Assembly: GCF_017742215.1 (NCBI RefSeq) | Contig: NZ_JAGHKP010000002.1 | Location: forward strand, 1,026,737 to 1,090,736 | Source: Chitinophaga chungangae | GTDB lineage: Bacteria; Bacteroidota; Bacteroidia; Chitinophagales; Chitinophagaceae | DNA: 64,000 nucleotides | Direction: 5' to 3' | Shown: piece after piece, positions 1-8,266 of the stretch | How the letters are laid out: each line of letters opens with the position of its first letter | Numbering within the stretch: position 1 is the first letter of the stretch | Position numbers and translations under genes: made by a program | Notes under the pieces: model-generated | What the model saw: the letters and a program-made list of their open reading frames with translations, nothing else | Databases searched by the model: none | Told to the model about the DNA's origin: nothing

Positions 1-341
1 ACAGGTATTTTCTGGAGAAACTCATCAAATCCGGATTCGTCGTGGGAGGAATACATGCCATACGCGTCGAGTACATAGCCTTTGCGGCCTTCCCGGTCTT
101 CCAGGAGGTACAGTACAGAGTTGTCTGATGGGTCTGATTCCCCTTCAAAACGGTAGGTTTTGATGATCTTGAGATCTTCAGGGTTATAGATTTGTTCGCC
201 GTTGGGAGATTGCATCCTGCCGTGGTCGCTTACTTTAAATTCATTGTCGAATCCTTTCGAGTGAAGCTTGCTCATGATCTGTGAAAGGGTCGTCATTTCC
301 CCAGGCTTATTTGCATTATTGTTCGTGTTCGGTGTTTCCAT
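1..341 (-). CDS. Conserved hypothetical protein, 3' part outside window
   Basis: An open frame reads leftward from an ATG at 341 and is still open at the window edge, giving at least 113 residues. The protein starts METPNTNNNANKPGEM, is hydrophilic and acidic, and has no signal peptide or membrane segment. It contains HGRMQSPNGEQIYNPED and a later EGESDPSDNSVLYLLED stretch. It resembles a small family of about 120 residues common in Bacteroidota that automatic annotation sometimes labels phosphoribosylpyrophosphate synthetase; I see no PRPP-synthetase motif, so I give no function. It is divergent from ku, with 233 bases between the two starts. Confidence 0.75.
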   Translation of the reverse strand, partial: METPNTNNNANKPGEMTTLSQIMSKLHSKGFDNEFKVSDHGRMQSPNGEQIYNPEDLKIIKTYRFEGESDPSDNSVLYLLEDREGRKGYVLDAYGMYSSHDESGFDEFLQKIP

Positions 342-574
342 AATGATCGGGTTTAGTTTTTAATGTTGAAATGCCAAAACCTATGCCATAGAAATCTGGC
401 CTGATTGTTGGCTGATAATTTTCAGAAATCATTAACACCGTATTTATTCGACGAATGTATTCCCCCCAATAGTTATGCATATTAAAGAAACACGGCCGTT
501 CCGTTCCCGGGGCGGCTATTTCTTTTTCAGCCCCGTGGTATAATCATTGTTGTAGAATAGGAAAACCTCTCCCC

Positions 575-1351
575 ATGCGATCAATATGGACAGGCAGCAT
601 AGGTTTTGGGCTGGTGAACATACCGGTGAAGTTGTACAGCGCCGTGCAAGACAGCCGGCTCGACCTCGATATGCTGGATAAAAAAGACCACTCCCGCATC
701 CGTTTCCAGCGGATCAACGAAAAAACAGGCAAAGAAGTGGCCTGGGAAAACATCGTGAAGGCTTACAATCTCAACGACGAGTACGTGGTGCTGGACGAAT
801 CTGACTTTGAGGACGCGGCGCCCAAAAAGAGCAAAGTGATAGAAATTTCCACCTTCACTGCCACCAGCGAAATAGACGCGATATATTTCGAATCGCCGTA
901 CTTCATCGCTCCGGATAAAAGTGGCGCCAAAGCTTACGAGCTGCTGCGCGCCACGCTCGAAAAAACGGGGAAGGTAGGCATCGCGCTGTTCGTATTGCGC
1001 TCTCAGGAGCACCTGGCCGTTGTACGCGCGAAAGAAGATTACCTTATGCTGCACCGCCTGCGATTTGCGGAAGAAGTGCGCACGGCAGACGATCTCACGC
1101 TTCCCTCCAAAACCACCATTCCCAAAAAGGAGCTGGACATGGCCGTGAAGCTGGTGAACCAATACACCGAGCCGTTCGACATTTCGCAATACAAAGACGA
1201 ATACGCGAAGGAACTGCTGCGCATCATCAAAGCCAAAGCCAGCGGCAAACGCGCGAAAGTGAAGAAAATGAAAGTGGTGACCACCAAAAGCACCGATCTG
1301 TTCGACCAGCTCAAAGCCAGCCTTGGCACGGGTAAAAAACGAGCGTCATGA
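575..1351 (+). CDS. ku: Ku DNA end-binding protein
   Basis: Bacterial Ku forms a homodimeric ring on broken DNA ends and recruits LigD for non-homologous end joining. The 258-residue protein opens with the family's typical MRSIWTGSIGFGLVNIPVKL and has the single Ku70/80 beta-barrel core of about 230 residues. A short lysine-rich tail follows (KRAKVKKMKVV, then GTGKKRAS), a region that in bacterial Ku usually contributes to DNA and ligase contacts. Length is normal for the family. The stop overlaps the ligD start by four bases (ATGA at 1348-1351), so the two are almost certainly translated as a coupled pair. The divergent 233-base intergenic region upstream probably holds the promoter; I could not assign it. 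Confidence 0.97.
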   Translation: MRSIWTGSIGFGLVNIPVKLYSAVQDSRLDLDMLDKKDHSRIRFQRINEKTGKEVAWENIVKAYNLNDEYVVLDESDFEDAAPKKSKVIEISTFTATSEIDAIYFESPYFIAPDKSGAKAYELLRATLEKTGKVGIALFVLRSQEHLAVVRAKEDYLMLHRLRFAEEVRTADDLTLPSKTTIPKKELDMAVKLVNQYTEPFDISQYKDEYAKELLRIIKAKASGKRAKVKKMKVVTTKSTDLFDQLKASLGTGKKRAS

Positions 1352-4005
1352 GCCTGCAGAAATATCACCAGAAACGGGACTTCCAACAAACGTCCGAGCC
1401 GCGCTCCGGCAAATCCAAAGGCAAAGCGCACATCTTCGTGGTACAGCGCCACCATGCCACCCGGCTGCATTACGACTTCCGGCTGGAGATGGACGGCGTG
1501 CTGAAAAGCTGGGCCGTTCCGAAAGGCCCCAGCCTGAACCCGGAAGACAAACGGCTGGCCATGGCGGTGGAAGACCATCCTTACGATTACAAGGATTTTG
1601 AAGGAGAAATACCGCCCGGCAATTACGGCGCGGGTTATGTGTACGTGTGGGATAAAGGCACTTACGAGCTGCTGCACGAAAACGGCAGATCGTTCGACGC
1701 TTCGGCGCTGAAAGAATGGAAAGACGGCAACCTGAAAGTGGTGCTTCACGGCAAAAAACTGAAAGGGGAATTTGCGCTGGTGAAAATGAAAGGCGGGCGC
1801 GAAGAGAACGCCTGGCTGATGATCAAACACCGCGACAAATACGCGGTAGACGAGGCTTACGACAGCGAGGAACATACACCGAAACGCGTGATCGAAAAGC
1901 TGAAGGGGCCTTCGAACAACAAAGCGGCCGAAACCAAAGGCAGGAGAACGCCGGCGAAAAAGGCCACGCCAAAAAAGAAAGCCGCCACCGCAAAAAAGGC
2001 CAGTCCGCGCGCGAAAAAAAGCGCCGCTGGCGCCGCGAAAAAGCCGGCGGCGAAAAAGGATTCGGAACACACGTCGCGCATGAAAACCTTTTACGCCCCC
2101 ATGCTCACCACGCTGGTAGATGCGCCTTTCGACCGCGAAGGCTGGATCTTCGAACCGAAATGGGACGGGTACCGCGCCATTGCCGCGGTGAAAGACGGGG
2201 AAACCGAATTGTATTCGCGTAACAAACTCTCGTTCAACGAAGCATACGCTCCTATTGTTGAAGCTGTGGAGAATATTCCCCACAATGTTGTGCTGGACGG
2301 CGAGATCATTATTCTCGGCGCAAACAAAAAATCGGATTTCCAGGCCTTGCAGAATTACCGTTCCACCGGCAAAGGCAAACTGGTGTACCAGGTGTTCGAC
2401 CTGCTTCATCTCGACGGGCATGAGCTGGGAGAATTGCCGCTGACGGAAAGGAAGATCCTGCTGGAAGAACTGGTAAAGCAGCTGGACGATCCGCGGGTGC
2501 AGTATTCCGCGCATGTTGCCGGCAAAGGCGTGCAGTTGTTCGAAAAAGCGGCAAAGGCGGGATGGGAAGGTATTATCGCGAAAGATGGCGAAAGCGGGTA
2601 TGCCGGCGGCGTACGCACGATGAGCTGGCTGAAGATCAAAGTGACAGGCCGGCAGGAAGCCGTGATCTGCGGGTACACCGCCCCGCGGGGAGCGCGTAAG
2701 AACATCGGCGCTTTGCTGCTCGGCGTGTATGAAGGAAAAAAACTGCGGTATATCGGTCTTTGCGGCGGCGGTTTCAACGACGTGGGGCTGAAAAGCCTGT
2801 ATGAAAAACTGCAGGATTACCGGCAGGATGATTCGCCGTTCGAAGAAAAGATCAAAACCAATATGCCGGTCACCTGGCTGAAACCGGAGCTCGTATGCGA
2901 AGTGAAATTTTCAGAATGGACGCAGGGAGGACTGCTGCGCCAGCCCATTTTTATTGCGCTGAGGGAAGACAAACCCGCCACCGCCGTAAAACGCGAAGTG
3001 GCCCAACATATCACTGGCGCCGGGAAAAAAACGGCCGCCGCTAAAAAAGAACCCATGCACAAACCCAAGGCAAACATGCAGGAGCCCGCCGAAGTGGCAA
3101 AAGACCGGGTGCTGACGCTCAACAAACAGGAAGTGCAGCTCACCAATCAACAGAAGATCTATTGGCCCAAAGAAAAGATCACCAAAGGGCAGCTGATCGA
3201 TTATTATTTATCGGTGGCGGATTATATTTTGCCGCACCTGAAAGACCGGGCATTGTCGCTGCACCGCTTCCCGAACGGCATTGCCGGGCAGAGCTTTTAC
3301 CAGAAAGACCTCGACCTGGAGCAGGTGCCGGCGTGGCTGAAAACCACGCAGGTGCATTCCGAATCCACCAACAAAGTGATCGACTACCTGGTATGCAACA
3401 ACGAAGCAACGCTGGCGTATATGGTGAACCTCGGCTGTATCGAGATCAACCCATGGTTGTCCCGCATACGCAAACCGGAGAATCCCGATTACGTCGTGCT
3501 CGACCTCGACCCTGAAGACATTGCGTTTACCGCCGTGGTGGAAACCGCGCAAACCATCCGCAAGATCCTCGAATCGCACGACATCGTTTCTTACTGCAAA
3601 ACTTCCGGCGCCAGCGGGCTGCATATTTACGTGCCCACCGGCGGGAAATATCCATACGAAACCTGCCGCCTTTTTGCGGAATACATTGCACAAACCGCCA
3701 ACGAACAGTTGCCGGAAATCACCAGTATCATCCGCGCCAAAGCGAAAAGAAAAAATAAGGTCTATATCGATTTTCTGCAGAACGCATGGGGCCAGACGAT
3801 CGCCAGCCCGTATTCGGCAAGGCCGCAGCCCGGCGCGACCGTAGCCACGCCGCTGCAATGGAAGGAAGTGAACGCAAAACTCGACATCAAAGATTTCCAT
3901 ATCGGGAACACGCTTAAAAGACTGGAAAAACAAGGCGATCTGTGGGAAAATATCCTGAAAGAAAAAAACGACCTGAAGACAATTCTGAAATCGGTGGCAC
4001 AATAG
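1348..4005 (+). CDS. ligD: ATP-dependent DNA ligase D, three-domain form
   Basis: LigD is the multifunctional repair enzyme of bacterial end joining: it trims 3' ends, fills gaps and seals. At 885 residues the order is phosphoesterase (about 28-185, with HHATRLHYDFRLEMDG and WAVPKGPS), a Lys/Ala-rich linker (about 190-245), adenylating ligase (about 250-560, EPKWDGYR with nucleophile Lys271) and a C-terminal primase-polymerase (about 595-885, catalytic pair Asp719/Asp721 in VVLDLDPED). The PE-LIG-POL order is one of the known LigD arrangements. It overlaps ku by four bases. A second, shorter LigD lies at 44009-46138 without the phosphoesterase domain, so this is probably the main end-joining ligase; that division of labour is inference. 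Confidence 0.97.
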   Translation: MSLQKYHQKRDFQQTSEPRSGKSKGKAHIFVVQRHHATRLHYDFRLEMDGVLKSWAVPKGPSLNPEDKRLAMAVEDHPYDYKDFEGEIPPGNYGAGYVYVWDKGTYELLHENGRSFDASALKEWKDGNLKVVLHGKKLKGEFALVKMKGGREENAWLMIKHRDKYAVDEAYDSEEHTPKRVIEKLKGPSNNKAAETKGRRTPAKKATPKKKAATAKKASPRAKKSAAGAAKKPAAKKDSEHTSRMKTFYAPMLTTLVDAPFDREGWIFEPKWDGYRAIAAVKDGETELYSRNKLSFNEAYAPIVEAVENIPHNVVLDGEIIILGANKKSDFQALQNYRSTGKGKLVYQVFDLLHLDGHELGELPLTERKILLEELVKQLDDPRVQYSAHVAGKGVQLFEKAAKAGWEGIIAKDGESGYAGGVRTMSWLKIKVTGRQEAVICGYTAPRGARKNIGALLLGVYEGKKLRYIGLCGGGFNDVGLKSLYEKLQDYRQDDSPFEEKIKTNMPVTWLKPELVCEVKFSEWTQGGLLRQPIFIALREDKPATAVKREVAQHITGAGKKTAAAKKEPMHKPKANMQEPAEVAKDRVLTLNKQEVQLTNQQKIYWPKEKITKGQLIDYYLSVADYILPHLKDRALSLHRFPNGIAGQSFYQKDLDLEQVPAWLKTTQVHSESTNKVIDYLVCNNEATLAYMVNLGCIEINPWLSRIRKPENPDYVVLDLDPEDIAFTAVVETAQTIRKILESHDIVSYCKTSGASGLHIYVPTGGKYPYETCRLFAEYIAQTANEQLPEITSIIRAKAKRKNKVYIDFLQNAWGQTIASPYSARPQPGATVATPLQWKEVNAKLDIKDFHIGNTLKRLEKQGDLWENILKEKNDLKTILKSVAQ

Positions 4006-4079
4006 GCACGTTATTGGCTTTGGTATACACAGACTGAAAGGGGGTGATGAAGCATGTTATTCACTAAATCCAAACGCGT

Positions 4080-4574
4080 ATGCAACAAACAATGCAATCA
4101 CCACGAAAACTGCCATGGATCTATGGCGTATTGATAGGGCTGGTCAGTATTTTATTTACCCTGTTCTTTTATATCACACGTTGGATGACCGATCTGTGGA
4201 CGGGGTATTTCGTGAGCGCCGTCATTTTTATCGGGACGATGATTGCCGTAATGCACGCCAATAAGGCTTATGGAGGAAGAGTATCTTTGGGAAGATTGTT
4301 TTTGTCGGGCCTGCTGGCGGCTTTTGTAGCCGTCGTGATGGTATCCACCGCTAATTTACTGTTCCAGCTGGCCACGGAACCCGTAGCGGGCACGGGCGTA
4401 GACCTTCCCTCCGAAGGGAACCGCATCAGCGAATACAGCGATACAAAAAGACAGGGTTTCTGGATCTTCACTGTTACCAATATATTTTTTACGAACGCGG
4501 TAATGGGCGGCTTGGGCGCTTTTATAGGCGCGATAACGGTAAAACGCAACCAGAAAACCACCGACGCGAAATAA
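4080..4574 (+). CDS. DUF4199 family membrane protein
   Basis: A 164-residue integral membrane protein with about four hydrophobic segments (roughly 12-32, 38-60, 76-98 and 130-152) and a short charged C-terminal tail (VKRNQKTTDAK). Spacing and content fit the DUF4199 family widespread in Bacteroidota, whose function is not established. It lies 74 bases after ligD on the same strand and is followed by a strong terminator, so it may be the last gene of the ku-ligD transcript or have its own promoter. The first ATG is used; an alternative Met at residue 5 would make little difference. Confidence 0.8.
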   Translation: MQQTMQSPRKLPWIYGVLIGLVSILFTLFFYITRWMTDLWTGYFVSAVIFIGTMIAVMHANKAYGGRVSLGRLFLSGLLAAFVAVVMVSTANLLFQLATEPVAGTGVDLPSEGNRISEYSDTKRQGFWIFTVTNIFFTNAVMGGLGAFIGAITVKRNQKTTDAK

Positions 4575-4600
4575 CGGATAAACGGATCAATCATATTGTA

Positions 4601-4639
4601 ACCCGGGGCTGGCCAATGCGGCTGCGCCCCGGTTTTTTA
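4601..4639 (+). terminator. Rho-independent terminator after DUF4199 gene
   Basis: CCGGGGC at 4603-4609 pairs with GCCCCGG at 4626-4632 and is followed by a run of T. It closes the ku-ligD-DUF4199 transcript before the regulator gene. Confidence 0.9.
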
Positions 4640-4658
4640 TTTAATGTCGATAACTGTT

Positions 4659-4666
4659 TACTTTTG
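4659..4666 (+). promoter_or_regulatory. Candidate -7 element, nearly leaderless regulator mRNA
   Basis: TACTTTTG matches the Bacteroidota -7 consensus TAnnTTTG. It lies only five bases before the ATG at 4672, so the predicted start of transcription falls at or next to the start codon. I see no clear -33 TTTG at the right spacing, so the call rests on the -7 alone. Confidence 0.45.
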
Positions 4667-4671
4667 CATCC

Positions 4672-6006
4672 ATGTCTAAAGGTACCATACTGATCATCGA
4701 CGACGAAGAACAGCTCCGTAAACTGCTGGGCAGGTTACTGGCACTGGAAGGTTATTCCATTCTCGAGGCGGGAAACATCAAATCCGCGCTGAAGCTGCTG
4801 GAGCGGGAAGAGGTGCAGGTGGTGCTGTCTGACGTGAAACTCCCGGACGGCAACGGCGTGGAGCTCACCCAAACCATCAAACAGCATTACCCCGAAATAG
4901 AAACCATCGTGCTCACGGCTTACGGCAACATCGAAGACGGCGTGCGGGCGATCAAAAACGGCGCGTTCGACTACATCACCAAAGGCGACGACAACAACCG
5001 CATCCTGCCGCTGGTAAGCAAAGCCATGGACAAAGCCCGCCTGCAATACCGCGTGCGCTCGCTGGAAGACAGGATCGGCGGCAAGCACGATTTCGAAAAC
5101 ATCATCGGCGAATCCCCCGAGATAAAAGAAGCCATCGCGCTGGCGAAAAAAGTAGCGGGAACGGACGTAACCGTGCTGCTGCTCGGCGAAACCGGTTCCG
5201 GCAAGGAAGTGTTCGCGCAGGCCATTCACCGGGCCAGCGAGCGCGGCCAGCAGCCTTTCGTGGCCGTGAACTGCAGCGCTTTCGGGAAAGACATCCTGGA
5301 GAGCGAGCTTTTCGGCCATAAAGCAGGCGCTTTTACCAGCGCGGTAAAAGACAAAAAAGGTTTTCTCGAAGAAGCCCACAACGGCACGCTTTTCCTCGAC
5401 GAGATCGGCGAAATGGCCATCGAGCTGCAGGCCAAACTGCTGCGCGTGCTTGAAACGCGCGAGTTCTATAAAGTAGGGGATTCCAAGCCCATCAGGGTCA
5501 ACATCCGCATTGTTGCCGCCACCAACCGCGAGCTGGAAAAAGAGATCTCGGAAGGGCGTTTCAGGGCCGATCTTTATTACCGCCTCTCCGCTTTCCAGAT
5601 CACTTTGCCTTCGCTGAACGAGCGCAGGAAAGATATTCCGCTGCTCGCGCAATATTTTATCCGCCAGCTTGCGCCCAAGAACGGGAGAAAAATTTCAGGG
5701 ATGACGGAAGCGTTCAGCAAAGCGCTGCGCGAGCACAGCTGGAAAGGCAATATCCGGGAATTGCGGAACGTGATAGAAAGGGCCGTGATATTGTCAGACA
5801 CGCCGGAACTGGATATTTCCGCCCTCCCGCTGGACTTCAGCATGAACGGCCCGGCAGACGACGCCCTCACCCTTGCGGACGCCGAGCGCCGGCACATCAT
5901 CCGCATCCTTCACCTCGTAAAAGGCAACAAAACAAAAGCCGCCGAAGTGATGCAGATCGGTCTTACCACGCTGTACAACAAGATCAAAGAATACAATATC
6001 CAATAA
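4672..6006 (+). CDS. NtrC-family sigma-54-dependent response regulator
   Basis: A cytoplasmic response regulator that activates sigma-54 promoters. The 444 residues contain an N-terminal receiver domain (phospho-acceptor Asp54 in [11 protein letters not shown]), an AAA+ activator domain (Walker A GETGSGKE at 172-179, GAFTSA loop at 219-224, Walker B TLFLDEIG near 239-246) and a C-terminal Fis-type helix-turn-helix (about 400-444, [20 protein letters not shown]). The sigma-54 contact loop is GAFTSA rather than the classical GAFTGA. It lies directly upstream of the kdp genes, which have a candidate sigma-54 promoter, so it probably replaces KdpE here. Its partner is probably the kinase at 13263-14966. 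Both pairings are inference from position. Confidence 0.93.
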   Translation: MSKGTILIIDDEEQLRKLLGRLLALEGYSILEAGNIKSALKLLEREEVQVVLSDVKLPDGNGVELTQTIKQHYPEIETIVLTAYGNIEDGVRAIKNGAFDYITKGDDNNRILPLVSKAMDKARLQYRVRSLEDRIGGKHDFENIIGESPEIKEAIALAKKVAGTDVTVLLLGETGSGKEVFAQAIHRASERGQQPFVAVNCSAFGKDILESELFGHKAGAFTSAVKDKKGFLEEAHNGTLFLDEIGEMAIELQAKLLRVLETREFYKVGDSKPIRVNIRIVAATNRELEKEISEGRFRADLYYRLSAFQITLPSLNERRKDIPLLAQYFIRQLAPKNGRKISGMTEAFSKALREHSWKGNIRELRNVIERAVILSDTPELDISALPLDFSMNGPADDALTLADAERRHIIRILHLVKGNKTKAAEVMQIGLTTLYNKIKEYNIQ

Positions 6007-6042
6007 CCCGTTTTTGCAGATACCCTTCAGATTCTGCACGGT

Positions 6043-6069
6043 TTCCGGCATTGGCATCCTGTGCCGGAA
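6043..6069. promoter_or_regulatory. Inverted repeat, candidate enhancer site for the kdp activator
   Basis: TTCCGGCA at 6043-6050 and TGCCGGAA at 6062-6069 form a perfect 8-base inverted repeat with an 11-base spacer. Half-site centres are about 19 bases apart, close to two helical turns, and the repeat is centred some 63 bases upstream of the -24 GG at 6119. That position suits an activator binding site. It lies just after the regulator's stop codon and could instead be its terminator, though no clean T-run follows. Confidence 0.45.
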
Positions 6070-6117
6070 TTGATTAATTATTTGAAATCCAGTTATTTAA
6101 GACTTCGTTAACCCCTC

Positions 6118-6133
6118 TGGCATTCCGCTCGCT
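6118..6133 (+). promoter_or_regulatory. Candidate sigma-54 (-24/-12) promoter of the kdp operon
   Basis: TGGCATTCCGCTCGCT shows the sigma-54 pattern: TGGCA at -24, exactly ten bases between the GG (6119-6120) and the GC (6131-6132). It lies between a sigma-54 activator gene and the kdp genes and points toward kdp. Transcription would start near 6144, leaving a leader of about 190 bases. Confidence 0.6.
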
Positions 6134-6157
6134 GATACCGGTGCAAATTAAATCATC

Positions 6158-6337
6158 ATGTTACCGGACGCCAAAGTACCGTTATTGATCGCCCACCAGA
6201 TACCCGCTTTAACGCCGGATATGCAGCCGGGCGCTTTGTTACCAAATCCATCGGGGTATGCTCCGTTGAAATCGTACCTGCCCGCATCGCTGCAACAAGT
6301 CCGTCATCAAATCATCTTAAATAACGCATTATGTTAA
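6158..6337 (+). CDS. Possible 59-codon leader ORF upstream of kdp
   Basis: An ATG at 6158 opens 59 codons (starting MLPDAKVPLLIAHQIPALTP). The frame ends at TAA 6335-6337, overlapping by seven bases the start of the next small ORF (ATG at 6331). The product is Leu/Pro-rich and unlike any family I know. The stop/start overlap could couple translation of a leader to the small membrane protein, but the frame may equally be open by chance. No ribosome binding site is evident. Confidence 0.2.
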   Translation: MLPDAKVPLLIAHQIPALTPDMQPGALLPNPSGYAPLKSYLPASLQQVRHQIILNNALC

Positions 6338-6414
6338 TCGCACTACTGCTCCTTGCGGGCCTCGTTTGTTTCTGGCTGTTCTTCAAGTCCGTGGACTATT
6401 TCGAAAATATTTAA
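6331..6414 (+). CDS. 27-residue single-span membrane protein before kdpF
   Basis: A tiny ORF (MLIALLLLAGLVCFWLFF then KSVDYFENI) encoding one hydrophobic segment and a short polar tail. Size, topology and position match the micro-proteins of Kdp-like transporters. It lies 12 bases before kdpF and 115 before kdpA. I infer that it is translated and may associate with the Kdp complex or act as a second KdpF-like subunit. It is not a recognised KdpF by sequence, whereas the next ORF is. Confidence 0.55.
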   Translation: MLIALLLLAGLVCFWLFFKSVDYFENI

Positions 6415-6426
6415 ACCGACCGATCT

Positions 6427-6507
6427 ATGATGAACGCATTATTCGTTTTGTCTGTCCTGGTCTTCATTTACATGATCTATGTATTGCTGAAGCCGGAAAA
6501 ATTCTGA
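6427..6507 (+). CDS. kdpF: KdpF, small subunit of the K+-transporting ATPase
   Basis: A 26-residue membrane peptide (MMNALFVLSVLVFIYMIYVL then LKPEKF). The single span followed by a Leu-x-Pro-Glu-Lys-Phe end is the hallmark of KdpF, which stabilises the KdpABC complex in the inner membrane. It sits 22 bases before kdpA, as in other kdp operons. Being so short, it is easily missed by gene callers. Confidence 0.88.
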   Translation: MMNALFVLSVLVFIYMIYVLLKPEKF

Positions 6508-6529
6508 ATCCCTAACTGTCTTTTAAAAA

Positions 6530-8245
6530 ATGAATACAGAACTGCTGGGCGTCATAGCCACCTATGCGCTGACATTGATCATAGCCATCCCGCTTGGCCG
6601 TTACATCGCCAAAGTGTTTAAAGGTGAAAAAACCTGGATGGACTTTCTCGCGCCGCTCGAAAGGCTGATCTACAGGATCAGCGGCATCAATCCGAAAGAG
6701 GAGATGAACTGGAAACAGCACCTGAAAGCGCTGCTCACCATTAACCTCATCTGGTTCGTGTACGGTTTTTTCCTGCTGATCTTCCAGGACAAATTGCCGC
6801 TGAACCCGGACGGCAACCCCGCGCAAACGCCGGACCTTGCTTTTAACACGGTGATCAGTTTCCTCGTGAACTGCAACCTGCAGCACTACTCCGGCGAATC
6901 GGGCCTTACTTACCTGACGCAATTATTCGTCATTACTTTTCTTCAGTTTTTAAGCGCCGCCACCGGCATTGCCGCGCTCATCGTGGTGTTTAAGGCGCTG
7001 AAAGACAAAACGGTCACCCAGCTCGGGAACTTCTGGGAGTTTTTCGTAAAAACCAACACCCGCCTGCTGTTGCCCGTCTGCTTGGTGATCGCGCTCATAC
7101 TTTCCTTTAACGGCACGCCCGCCAGCTATGCAGGCAAAGACGCCATCGTGACCATGCAGGGCGATACCGTAGGGGTGTCCCGCGGGCCCGCTGCAAGCAT
7201 GATCGCCATCAAACACCTCGGTACCAATGGCGGCGGCTGGTTTGGCGCCAACTCCATTCACCCGCTGGAAAACCCGAACTATCTCACCAATATGACCGAA
7301 GCGATCGCGCAAACCATCATTCCTGTTGCGATGATCTTTGCGCTTGGTTTCTTTATCCGGCGTAAGAAGTTCGCTTACGTGATATTCGGGGTGATGACGG
7401 CCGGCATGCTGCTGTTGCTGATCCCGACCATCATACAGGAAACGGGCGGCAACCCGGCCATCGCCAGGATGGGCATCCTGCAATCCACCGGTGCCATGGA
7501 AGGTAAAGAAGTACGGTTCGGGCCAACTGCCACGGCTTACTGGAGCACTATCACCACGATCATTTCCACCGGTTCCATCAACGGGTTTCACGACAGCACC
7601 ATGCCGCTCACCGGTATGATGCAGCTGGTGGCCATGATGACCAACTGCTTTTACGGCGGTTGCGGAGTGGGCATTCTCAACTACTTCGTGTTCATCATCA
7701 TCGCCGTATTTATTTCGGGATTGATGGTAGGCCGAACGCCGGAGTTCATGGGGCACAAGGTCGAAGCGCGGGAAGTAAAGATCGCCGCGCTGGTAGCTTT
7801 GCTGCATCCGTTCCTGATATTGGCGGGCACTGCATTGTCTTCCTTCGCCGTCGCGCACGGCTGGGGCGCGGGATGGGCCACGCCGCCGGGCAACTGGCTG
7901 AACAACCCGGGCTACCACGGTTTCTCCGAAATGCTGTACGAATACACTTCCGCCGCGGCCAACAACGGTTCCGGGTTTGAAGGGCTGACGGACAACAATA
8001 TTTTCTGGAACGTAAGCACCGGGTTCGTGCTGATCCTGTCGCGTTTCCTTCCGATCATCGGGCCGGTGGCCATTGCGGGCCTGCTGGCGCAGAAGAAATA
8101 CATCCCCGGATCGGCGGGCACGCTGAAAACGGATACCGCCACTTTCGGCGTGATGACCTTTGCCGTGATCGTGATCATCGCCGCGCTGGCATTTTTCCCG
8201 TCACTCGCACTGGGGCCTATTGCGGAATATTTCTCCCTGTATTAA
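6530..8245 (+). CDS. kdpA: K+-transporting ATPase subunit A
   Basis: KdpA is the ion-selective channel-like subunit of the high-affinity potassium pump KdpFABC. The 571-residue polytopic protein has the family length and about ten membrane spans. Recognisable pore segments include SGLTYLTQLFVITFLQFLSA, the THLGTNGGGWFGANS-type loop (here KHLGTNGGGWFGANSIHPLENP) and NNGSGFEGL. The start ATG at 6530 is 22 bases after kdpF. It is the first large gene of an operon continuing through kdpB and kdpC into the porin and sensor genes. Confidence 0.98.
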   Translation: MNTELLGVIATYALTLIIAIPLGRYIAKVFKGEKTWMDFLAPLERLIYRISGINPKEEMNWKQHLKALLTINLIWFVYGFFLLIFQDKLPLNPDGNPAQTPDLAFNTVISFLVNCNLQHYSGESGLTYLTQLFVITFLQFLSAATGIAALIVVFKALKDKTVTQLGNFWEFFVKTNTRLLLPVCLVIALILSFNGTPASYAGKDAIVTMQGDTVGVSRGPAASMIAIKHLGTNGGGWFGANSIHPLENPNYLTNMTEAIAQTIIPVAMIFALGFFIRRKKFAYVIFGVMTAGMLLLLIPTIIQETGGNPAIARMGILQSTGAMEGKEVRFGPTATAYWSTITTIISTGSINGFHDSTMPLTGMMQLVAMMTNCFYGGCGVGILNYFVFIIIAVFISGLMVGRTPEFMGHKVEAREVKIAALVALLHPFLILAGTALSSFAVAHGWGAGWATPPGNWLNNPGYHGFSEMLYEYTSAAANNGSGFEGLTDNNIFWNVSTGFVLILSRFLPIIGPVAIAGLLAQKKYIPGSAGTLKTDTATFGVMTFAVIVIIAALAFFPSLALGPIAEYFSLY

Positions 8246-8266
8246 TAAAAAAATGCTGAATTGATC

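Noticed and set aside
6051-6066. A second TGGCA-like sequence as sigma-54 promoter
   Set aside because: The distance between GG and GC is eight bases instead of ten, and the sequence is part of the inverted repeat at 6043-6069.
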